Under the pieces are notes generated by a model. The model was not told the DNA's origin, ran no database searches, and saw only the letters and a list, made by a program, of their open reading frames with translations. Shown piece by piece: positions 27,369 through 35,016 of a DNA stretch of 64,000 nucleotides (its first letter is position 1; each line of letters starts with the position of its first letter). Made by a program: the position numbers and the translations under genes. The DNA lies in NCBI GenBank assembly GCA_963668605.1, contig OY764903.1:2604001-2668000 (forward strand), written 5' to 3'. The stretch is from G963668605 sp963668605. Its GTDB lineage: Bacteria; Acidobacteriota; Terriglobia; Bryobacterales; Bryobacteraceae.

Positions 27369-29846
27369 ATGAGCCAGAACCGGATTCTAATTTTCGCCTG
27401 CGTGTGCCTGCCGGCGGTATTTGCACAAGCGCCCACCCGGCCTGTTGTGAACCCGCGCGGTGTAATCAACGCCTTCACGCAGCAACCGGCGCCTACTGTG
27501 GCGGCATCTGGCGGCCTGATCTGGATCACCGGACTGAATCTCGGTCCGCCGGAAGGCGCGGCGGCAACAGGCTCTCCGCTGCCTACTGAACTGGGCGGCA
27601 TCAGAGTGCTCATCAACAATCAGGCCATTCCGCTGGTCTCGGTCTCTCCCGGCAAGATCGTAGCGCAAGTGCCTTGGAATGTGAATCCGGGTGCACAACA
27701 AACGCTCTCGCAACTGGTTGTCGAGTCGAACGGGGTGCGTGGATCCGCGGCTCGTTTCTTCGTGCGCGGCGCGGAGCCGGGATTGCAGACCGTGGGCGAT
27801 ACGGGCTACGGCGAAGCCGCAGGCAAAATGTCCGGCACTACAGTGGAGCTCCAGGCGACGGGGCTCGGAGCGGTGGAGAACGAACCGGAGGACGGCGCTG
27901 CCGGTCCTGCGGATCTTTCTGCAACACCTAAAGCAACGATGCACGCTTACGTAGGCGGCATCCCCGCAAATATCACGGCCGCGCTGTCGCCGGAGACCGC
28001 TGGCGTTTTCGACGTGAATGTGGAGATCCCGGCAGGTGCAAAACTCGGCGACATGCTCTTTGTCGCGGCCGGAAATCGCGCAGCGAATCGCGTGACGTGG
28101 GGCAAGACGTACGCGCCGGATGTGCAGTTCCTTCCGCTGCCCGAGGGCGCGGACCTGCACGCGATCGTCGGCTCCGACCTGAAAGCTGCCTACGTGATCG
28201 GCAACGGCGCGCGCGGCGACGATGGATGTTATTCCGCGTATGTCTTCGACTTCGCGAAAAAGAGCGTGGCGCCCGTGGATGGCTGCCTCACATCCGGCAA
28301 TAAGAACGCCTTGACGCCGATCGTGGCCGTGCAGGACGGTGCGGCGCTGATGGCCTTCGCGGGTCCGCCGGAGGGCGAGTTGCCGAATCCCGTCAGTTCC
28401 CAGGTGCGAATATTCAATCCAGCGCTCGACCAAGCATTAGCGGTGAGTCTTTCCGAAAGTGCCACGACCCTGACCAGTCTGGAAGGTTCGGCGATTGCAT
28501 TGGTGGCGGGCACTCCGCCCAAGGCGGTTGCGATCAACGTGACCACAGGCGAGATGACGGAAGCCAACGTGGGCGGCGCTCTTCCCGGCGGTGGTGGCGG
28601 TGGCGGCGTTGCCGGTGGTGGTGGTGGCGGCCTGCTGGACATCGATCTGGGTGAAGGCCTTGACGTTGTGTTGTCGCCGCGCACAGCGGTCATCCAGAAC
28701 CGCTCGGTTGTGATTGTCGGTGACGACGCCGATAAGCCGACCCGCGCCAAATTGGCAGTTCTCGACGCGCAGGCGAGGGTGATTGCAACGCGCGATTTTC
28801 CGGACGGCTTCCTGCCGCTCGTCGGTCCCAAGGCTGCCGTGCAACCGGGAGCGGGTGGCGGCGGTCTACCCGGCGCCGGAGGCGGTCTGCCCGGCGCGGC
28901 GCAGGCCGTTCGCTTTCGCGTTTCGTTCGATTACGACACGTCTTCGCGCGTCTACTATGTGCTTTCGCACAAGCCCGACAACTCCGCGCAGGCACTGGTT
29001 GCCTTCAACTTTGCGGCCAGCGGCGAGAAGGCGCTCGTGTTTCCGGAGAAATGGTACGCGGCATCGTGCCTGCCGAATTTTCCAATTTACAATCTCGAAG
29101 TCTCGCGCCGCTTGACACTGCTGGTCACGAATACGCCGGAGACTGAGTTCAAGCAGCAGTGCTATGCGCTCGGATATTTGACCGTCGATCTCGCCAGCCA
29201 GAAAATGGAAGCGATTCCGCTGGCAGGCGAGGGCCGTCTGAACGTCGCGAGCGTCTCAGACATGAACGACTACCTGATCGGCAGCAACGTGGGCACACAG
29301 ACACAGCCTGCGGACACGCTCTATGTACTCGACGGAGTTACGGCATCCGCATCCCGGCTGCAACTGCCGCCCGGCATCACCAGCTACGCGGCGCTGCGGC
29401 CGATTCCGGCGATGGGCTTGATGCTCGCGCTAGGTCAGAATCGCGTAGCCGGCGACCAGGGCATGGTGGTCTTCGATCTCGACAATGCCGAGACGCGCAT
29501 TCTGCCCGTGCCGGAAGGCTTCGCCGCCATCCAGTTGGTCGATATCATGACCGCGTCGCGCAAGGTGGTGGCGCGCGGCACAAAGACCGGCAATAGCGGT
29601 TCGCAGTATCTGATCTACGACCTGATGACCAAGGACCTCATGCTCGCTCCGAACCCCGCGGGCGTGGCCTGGGTGGGCGCCGTGCCGAACGCCGCTACGA
29701 CTCCAGGAGGTGGAGGCGGCGGCGGAGGCCAGCAGCAGACGCAGGCCGTCTTCCAGGATTCCAGCCCCAAGTCGAATTCCGTCGCGGCCATCGGTTTCGA
29801 TGCCGACCGCAATGCGCTTGGCGTAGTGCTGGTTCGCGTACCATAG
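27369..29846 (+). CDS. Secreted protein with TIGR03437-like domain and Gly-rich linkers
   Basis: The 825-residue product has a signal peptide (about 1-19). Residues ~35-230 match the TIGR03437 acidobacterial domain: GGLIWITGLNLGPPEG, PLPTELGGIRVLINNQAIPL, SPGKIVAQVPWNV and GDTGYGEA...VELQATGLGAVE. The rest is beta-rich, probably a propeller, broken by three glycine runs (about 406-418, 495-515 and 780-788). The family is a marker of Solibacter-like bacteria and is usually attached to secreted or surface proteins; no reaction is known. A glycosyltransferase gene begins 4 bp after the stop. Confidence 0.75.
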   Translation: MSQNRILIFACVCLPAVFAQAPTRPVVNPRGVINAFTQQPAPTVAASGGLIWITGLNLGPPEGAAATGSPLPTELGGIRVLINNQAIPLVSVSPGKIVAQVPWNVNPGAQQTLSQLVVESNGVRGSAARFFVRGAEPGLQTVGDTGYGEAAGKMSGTTVELQATGLGAVENEPEDGAAGPADLSATPKATMHAYVGGIPANITAALSPETAGVFDVNVEIPAGAKLGDMLFVAAGNRAANRVTWGKTYAPDVQFLPLPEGADLHAIVGSDLKAAYVIGNGARGDDGCYSAYVFDFAKKSVAPVDGCLTSGNKNALTPIVAVQDGAALMAFAGPPEGELPNPVSSQVRIFNPALDQALAVSLSESATTLTSLEGSAIALVAGTPPKAVAINVTTGEMTEANVGGALPGGGGGGGVAGGGGGGLLDIDLGEGLDVVLSPRTAVIQNRSVVIVGDDADKPTRAKLAVLDAQARVIATRDFPDGFLPLVGPKAAVQPGAGGGGLPGAGGGLPGAAQAVRFRVSFDYDTSSRVYYVLSHKPDNSAQALVAFNFAASGEKALVFPEKWYAASCLPNFPIYNLEVSRRLTLLVTNTPETEFKQQCYALGYLTVDLASQKMEAIPLAGEGRLNVASVSDMNDYLIGSNVGTQTQPADTLYVLDGVTASASRLQLPPGITSYAALRPIPAMGLMLALGQNRVAGDQGMVVFDLDNAETRILPVPEGFAAIQLVDIMTASRKVVARGTKTGNSGSQYLIYDLMTKDLMLAPNPAGVAWVGAVPNAATTPGGGGGGGGQQQTQAVFQDSSPKSNSVAAIGFDADRNALGVVLVRVP

Positions 29847-29850
29847 CAGT

Positions 29851-30870
29851 TTGCGACTCGCTTTTCTGACATCGACGCCGCAGTCGATCGCGCAGGGCAG
29901 TGGCACCTACGTGAGTATTCTCACGATGAAGCGCGCCGCCGAACGACTCGGCGTGGCTGTCGATCTCCTGGCGCCATCATCCGCACTTCCGAATCTGACA
30001 GCGCGCCGGCTGCTGTTCAACGAGCGCCTGCGTTTCCACAACTGGTCGCGCTATGACGTCATCGTAGGCTTCGACATGGACGGCTACCGCATCGCCGGAC
30101 GCACCGGCGTGCGGCACGCCGCCGTGATCAAAGGCGTGATCGCCGATGAGTTGCAGTTCGAGCGCGGCGTCACGCGCGCGCTGCTTTCACTCCAGGCGGC
30201 TTGCGAGCGCAGACACGTAAGGCGCGCCGACATCGTAATCACGTCGAGCGCGTACTCGGCCGCAGAGATCCAGAGCGCCTACGGCTTACACTCGACCCCG
30301 GCCGTTGTGCCGGAGATGATCGAGTTAGAGCGCTGGCGCGTCGAACGCACTGCGAACTCCGCGTTCAGCGTCTTGTGCGTAGGCCGGCCGTATCCGCGCA
30401 AGCGCATCGGATTACTGGTGGAGGCGGCCCGCCTGCTCGCCGCCCGCATCCCCGGAATTGAAGTCCGCATCACGGGCACGGGCGCCGCGGCCGCGAACGT
30501 GCGTTGGCTGGGGCGCATCTCGTTTCAGGAACTGCAAGCCGAGTATGCCCGCGCCAGCGTCTTCTGCCTGCCGAGTGTGCAGGAAGGTTTCGGCATCGTG
30601 TTTCTCGAGGCTATGGCCGCGGGCGTGCCCATCGTCGCGGCGCGCGCGGCCGCTGTGCCGGAGGTCGTGCCGCAAGGCGTGCTCGTCGAGCCGGAGAGCG
30701 CCGCCGCGCTTGCGGATGCGATCGAGCGGCTCTACCAGGATGCGGATGAACGCGAGCGCTTGCGCGCGGCCGGGTACGAACGGGTAAAGGAGTACGCCGC
30801 CCCGCGCGTGGCGGCGCAATTCCTCCAGGCGCTTACTTCGCCGGCACCAACTCTACCGCGCGTAGCGTGA
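29851..30870 (+). CDS. GT4-type glycosyltransferase
   Basis: The 339-residue protein is a GT-B glycosyltransferase. The donor-binding half holds LCVGRPYPRKRIGLLVEAARLL and the family motif EGFGIVFLEAMAAGVPIVAA (about 244-263), with the usual E-x7-E pair. The N-terminal half has a glycine-rich start (GSGTYVSILTMKRAAE). The start is probably TTG at 29851, 4 bp after the preceding stop, suggesting coupling with the TIGR03437 gene. Donor and acceptor are unknown. Its last 38 bp overlap the fucosidase gene on the other strand. Confidence 0.85.
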   Translation: MRLAFLTSTPQSIAQGSGTYVSILTMKRAAERLGVAVDLLAPSSALPNLTARRLLFNERLRFHNWSRYDVIVGFDMDGYRIAGRTGVRHAAVIKGVIADELQFERGVTRALLSLQAACERRHVRRADIVITSSAYSAAEIQSAYGLHSTPAVVPEMIELERWRVERTANSAFSVLCVGRPYPRKRIGLLVEAARLLAARIPGIEVRITGTGAAAANVRWLGRISFQELQAEYARASVFCLPSVQEGFGIVFLEAMAAGVPIVAARAAAVPEVVPQGVLVEPESAAALADAIERLYQDADERERLRAAGYERVKEYAAPRVAAQFLQALTSPAPTLPRVA

Positions 30871-32626
30871 GGCCAAGGCCGTTCTTCGCGCCGATCTGTT
30901 GGGGCTGCAAGCTGAGCGACGCACTGCCCGGACCGCTCAGTTTCACGCGGCCGGCCGTTGTGCGCATATCCTTCCAGCGCGGATTGCGCGCATTCAAGAC
31001 GCGCTCGCCGTTTTCGATCCTGCCCGTGAGCTCGTTTCCGGCGACGCTGATCTTGACGACATGTCCGCCTTCCATCGAGTCTCCGCCCTTCGCCACGCGT
31101 GTTTCTGTGGTCACCAGCACGACGTCGAATGCGCCGCCTTTGGCAACGTCGAAATTCCAGGTGAGTTTGCCTTCCGGCGTCATCCAGCGCGTGGTGACGC
31201 CGCGCGGATCGATGTTGAACTTGCGCCCGGCATCTTCCTGAGCGAACATCGGCGAGAGTACAACGGTGCCGTTCGATTGCTGCTGCAGCGTCTTGACGAC
31301 ATCCGGCTTGCCATCGATGTCGAGCACAATCACGCTGACGTCTTTGTCGGGCGCGTTGGCTGGAACCTGAATCCGAAGCGAATAGATATTCTTGTTCGCG
31401 TCGGCCGTTTGCGCGATCTTCAGCGCGGCGCCCGGTTGCGTGAGCAGCCGCGCGGTTTTCACTTTGCTCTTGAGGCCGTTGAGCACAAACTCGCCCTTGG
31501 GCCAATCGATCACGTGCAGATAGAGTTTGCCGGGCTTAGTCGTGATCGCGCCCCATTCGAACTCATAGACGAACGGACTCGGCTTGGCTCCATAGACGGC
31601 TTCGCTGTTCACCTTCATCCACTTGCCCACTTCGAGCAGGCGATCGACGCTGGGCTGCGGGATGACACCTTCCGCCGTAGGTCCGACGTTGAGCAGATAG
31701 TTGCCATTCTTGGCGACGACATCGGTCAGTTGGCGGATCAGCGTCTGCGTCGATTTCCAGTTGTGGTCGTCCTTCTTGAAGCCCCACGTATCGTTGAGCG
31801 TGACCGGCGTTTCCCAATCGTAGTCGAGCACGCGCGCCGGAATTTGGTTGTCACCCATGTTGCTGTAGTCGCCGACATCGTGGCCGACACGGCCGCTCAC
31901 CAGGCACGCGGGCTGGATCGAGTGCACAAAGTTGGCGAGATCGGTGCTCTGCTCTTTCGTGATCTTCATTGGCGTGTCGAACCAGATCATGCCGATCGGG
32001 CCGTATTGAGTAAGGATCTCGCGCACCTGCGGCTTCACCTTCTCGTTGAAGTACTTGGCGAAGTCCTTCTTGTTTTCGTCCGGGTAGGCCCAGGAATTGC
32101 CCGCGCCGTTCGGATCGTTCCAATCCTGCGCTTGCGAATAGTAGAAGCACAGCTTGATGCCGTGGCGTTTGCAGGCGGCGGCGAGTTCGGCCATCGGGTC
32201 GCGATGGAACGGCGTCGCGTCGACGATATTGAACTTCGAGACCTGCGACTTGTACATCGCGAAGCCGTCGTGATGTTTCGACGTGATTGTGATGTACTTC
32301 TGGCCCGCGGCGGCCGCAACCTTGACCCACTCTTCGGCATTGAACTTCACCGGGTTAAACTGCTTGGCGAGCTGTTCGTATTCGCCCACCGGAATTTTGG
32401 CACGATTCATGATCCATTCGCCGATTCCGGCGATGGGTTGGCCCTTCCATTCGCCGGCGGGGACGGCATACAGGCCCCAATGGATAAACATGCCGAAGCG
32501 CGCATCACGCCACCATTGCAGGCGGGCGTCGCGCTTTTCCGGCGTGTCGACGAATTGGGGCAGCGCGGGCGCCGCGCCCATCAGAAGGGCGAGTACAAAG
32601 GAAAGAGATCTGGTTTTCATGGACAT
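30833..32626 (-). CDS. Alpha-L-fucosidase, GH29
   Basis: The 597-residue protein begins with a signal peptide (about 1-24) and then shows GH29 motifs: WWRDARFGMFIHWGLYAVPAG (38-58), YITITSKHHDGFAMY (111-125), and the nucleophile Asp217 in GMIWFDTPM. LLNVGPTAEGVIPQ is also typical of the family. A C-terminal beta-sandwich region follows. The enzyme releases fucose from glycans outside the cytoplasm. The ATG at 32620 is an equally good start. It is transcribed toward and overlaps the glycosyltransferase. Confidence 0.93.
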   Translation of the reverse strand: MSMKTRSLSFVLALLMGAAPALPQFVDTPEKRDARLQWWRDARFGMFIHWGLYAVPAGEWKGQPIAGIGEWIMNRAKIPVGEYEQLAKQFNPVKFNAEEWVKVAAAAGQKYITITSKHHDGFAMYKSQVSKFNIVDATPFHRDPMAELAAACKRHGIKLCFYYSQAQDWNDPNGAGNSWAYPDENKKDFAKYFNEKVKPQVREILTQYGPIGMIWFDTPMKITKEQSTDLANFVHSIQPACLVSGRVGHDVGDYSNMGDNQIPARVLDYDWETPVTLNDTWGFKKDDHNWKSTQTLIRQLTDVVAKNGNYLLNVGPTAEGVIPQPSVDRLLEVGKWMKVNSEAVYGAKPSPFVYEFEWGAITTKPGKLYLHVIDWPKGEFVLNGLKSKVKTARLLTQPGAALKIAQTADANKNIYSLRIQVPANAPDKDVSVIVLDIDGKPDVVKTLQQQSNGTVVLSPMFAQEDAGRKFNIDPRGVTTRWMTPEGKLTWNFDVAKGGAFDVVLVTTETRVAKGGDSMEGGHVVKISVAGNELTGRIENGERVLNARNPRWKDMRTTAGRVKLSGPGSASLSLQPQQIGAKNGLGLTLRAVELVPAK

Positions 32627-32729
32627 TCTCCAAGAAGACTAGCATATCCCAAATGCGCGGCAATTCCCGGTCAGGCGCGTGCGTGAAGCCGCCGCATTAA
32701 TACATTAGCGATATAATCTGATTTCTCCA

Positions 32730-34763
32730 ATGGCTCTCTACGCCCTCACGATATTCCTGTCCGCATTCCTGCTTTTTCAGATTCAGCCCGTCATTGCAAA
32801 GATGATCCTGCCCTGGTTCGGGGGGTCCTCCGCCGTGTGGAGCACCTGCATGTTCTTCTTCCAGGCGGTGTTGCTGGGCGGCTATCTCTATGCGCACTGG
32901 CTGCACGGGAAGCTCTCGCCAAAGCGGCAGGCCATCGTACATACGGCACTGCTGGCCGCGAGTTTCCTCGTGTTGCCGGTCGCCGCCGATCCGTCGTGGA
33001 AGGCCGCCGCTCTCGAAAACCCTTCGTGGCAAATTCTCGGACTGCTCGCCGCAACCGTCGGCCTGCCATATTTCCTACTTGCGGCCACCACTCCATTGGT
33101 GCAGTCGTGGTACGCGCGAACCTATGCGGGCGCCATGCCGTACAGGCTCTTTGCGCTTTCCAATTTCGCGTCGATGCTGGCGCTGCTGAGCTATCCGCTG
33201 CTGGTGGAGCCGCGGCTGACAACCCGCTCGCAGGGCCGCGCCTGGTCGTTGGGTTATGTTGCCTTCGCGATCTGTTGCGCCGTCGCCGCATGGCAGGCTT
33301 CCTCGCGTCGGGGCTTCCCTTCCCCAGCAACTCAGGAGGACGCGCCGCCGCCCGGCTGGAGTCTGCGCGTTCTCTGGCTCGCGTTGGCCGCCTGTGCCTC
33401 CATCCTGCTCCTGGCCGTGACCACATATCTTACGCGCGACGTCGCGGCCGTGCCGTTCCTCTGGATTTTGCCGCTCGCGGTCTACCTGCTCAGCTTTATC
33501 GTCTGTTTTGAAGCGCCGCGTCTCTATCACCGCGGCGTCTTTTTTGTATTGCTAGTGCCCGCACTGTATTCCACTGCCAACATGACCGGCGGCGAGTTTC
33601 GCGCGCTGGCAGTGATGCAACTCGCGGTGGCAGTTGGTGCGCTGTTCGTCTTCTGCATGATCTGCCATGGCGAACTCGCGCGCCTGAAGCCAGCGCCGCA
33701 ACACCTGACGCTGTTCTACCTGATGCTCTCGGCGGGTGGTGTTGCGGGCGGACTGTTCGCCGGACTGATCGCACCGAACCTATTCAACTGGGACTACGAG
33801 TTTCCGGGTGGGCTGTTGCTGTGTGCGTTGCTGGCGGCAATCATTCTCTTTCGCGAGTACGGGCAGTTCTTCCACAGTGGGAACGGGCGAGTCGCCGCCG
33901 TGGTGATAGCGGCCGCGCTCTGCGCCTATGCCGCGATGCTCGCAACAGGCGTGCGGGGCAACATACGCGGCTATCGCGTCGTGACCAGAAACTTCTATAG
34001 TCAGCTTCGTGTCGAGGAGTTCGTGGATGACGACGGGTTGGGAGCGCGGCGGATCCTGTTGCACGGCGTCATCAATCACGGCGGGCAATTCGAGGCCGAA
34101 CCGTACCACCGCCAACCCACGAGTTATTTCTGTCGTGAGAGCGGTATCGGCCGCGCAATGACCTCGACCGAAGGGCGGCCGCGCCGCATTGGAATCCTCG
34201 GACTGGGCTGCGGCAACCTGGTGGCGTACGGCCGGCGCGGCGACGTGCTGCGTTTGTATGAGATCAATCCACAGGTTCTCGCCCTCGCACAAAGCGAGTT
34301 CAGCTTCCTGCGTGATACGCCGGCCGTCGTGGAAACGGTGCTCGGCGATGGGCGTCTCTCGCTCGAACGAGAGCCGGACCAGCAATTCGACATTCTGGTG
34401 ATGGATGCCTTCTCCGGCGATTCGGTCCCTGTACACCTGATTACCCGGGAAGCGTTCCAGTTGTACCGGCGCCACCTGAAGCCCGGCGGCATTCTTGCGG
34501 TCAACGTTTCAAACCGCTATCTCGACCTGCGCCCGGTGATGGAGCGCGCAGCGAGCGAACTGGGCTGGAAGGCGTTGTATTTCTCGTTTGTCCCAGAGAG
34601 TGAGGACACAATCTGCAACAGCGTGAGTTGGGTGCTGCTATTCGATCCGGCGGCATGGCGCAAGCTGCCGCCGGAATTCGAGCCGGGAGAAATCATCGAG
34701 CCGCATCCGGAATTCAGAACCTGGACCGACGATTTCTCAAATCTACTGCAAATCCTCAAATGA
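32730..34763 (+). CDS. Fused membrane domain and spermidine-synthase-like domain
   Basis: The 677-residue protein has about 11-12 hydrophobic segments in the first ~430 residues, beginning MALYALTIFLSAFLLFQIQPVIAKMILPWFGG, a common start of this fusion family. The C-terminal part has a Rossmann methyltransferase-like fold with RIGILGLGCGNLVAYG (about 485-500), an acidic motif (LYEINPQVLALA) and VMDAFSGDSVPVHL (about 556-569). The reaction is not established; aminopropyl transfer or a methyltransferase-like use are both possible. It stands alone with REP repeats behind it. Confidence 0.85.
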   Translation: MALYALTIFLSAFLLFQIQPVIAKMILPWFGGSSAVWSTCMFFFQAVLLGGYLYAHWLHGKLSPKRQAIVHTALLAASFLVLPVAADPSWKAAALENPSWQILGLLAATVGLPYFLLAATTPLVQSWYARTYAGAMPYRLFALSNFASMLALLSYPLLVEPRLTTRSQGRAWSLGYVAFAICCAVAAWQASSRRGFPSPATQEDAPPPGWSLRVLWLALAACASILLLAVTTYLTRDVAAVPFLWILPLAVYLLSFIVCFEAPRLYHRGVFFVLLVPALYSTANMTGGEFRALAVMQLAVAVGALFVFCMICHGELARLKPAPQHLTLFYLMLSAGGVAGGLFAGLIAPNLFNWDYEFPGGLLLCALLAAIILFREYGQFFHSGNGRVAAVVIAAALCAYAAMLATGVRGNIRGYRVVTRNFYSQLRVEEFVDDDGLGARRILLHGVINHGGQFEAEPYHRQPTSYFCRESGIGRAMTSTEGRPRRIGILGLGCGNLVAYGRRGDVLRLYEINPQVLALAQSEFSFLRDTPAVVETVLGDGRLSLEREPDQQFDILVMDAFSGDSVPVHLITREAFQLYRRHLKPGGILAVNVSNRYLDLRPVMERAASELGWKALYFSFVPESEDTICNSVSWVLLFDPAAWRKLPPEFEPGEIIEPHPEFRTWTDDFSNLLQILK

Positions 34764-34793
34764 ACAAGGCCTTCGGTGGATTTACAAAATAAG

Positions 34794-34985
34794 CGCCTCC
34801 GGTCGCTCCGCTCCCGGCACCGTTGGACGGGTTGAATACTGGAACCCAAACGGTACCGGAAGCGCCGGCGACCGGAGGCGATCCGTCAATTCGTCCGTCA
34901 GCCCGTCAGTGCCGGAAGCTTAGCGACCGGAGGCGATCCATCAATCCGTCCGTCAGTGCCGGAAGCGGTAGCGACTGGAGGCGAG
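34794..34985. repeat. Cluster of four REP-like palindromes
   Basis: One minus copy (34794-34824) and three plus copies (34849-34880, 34907-34934 and 34954-34984). The last two plus copies lie in a roughly 45-bp repeated unit that also includes ggcgatccrtcaat and cgtccgtcag. This looks like local amplification of one arm. The whole 34764-35016 gap is filled by the cluster, between convergent genes. Confidence 0.85.
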
Positions 34986-35016
34986 TTCGATCGGCAATCG
35001 GACTGCGACGCCCTCG

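Noticed and set aside
28580..28640. Repetitive GC-rich stretch as a possible CRISPR or satellite
   Set aside because: It encodes a glycine run inside the TIGR03437 protein; there are no spacers.
30899..32686. 595-codon plus-strand frame opposite the fucosidase
   Set aside because: The minus strand holds all GH29 motifs and the nucleophile; the plus frame lacks motifs.
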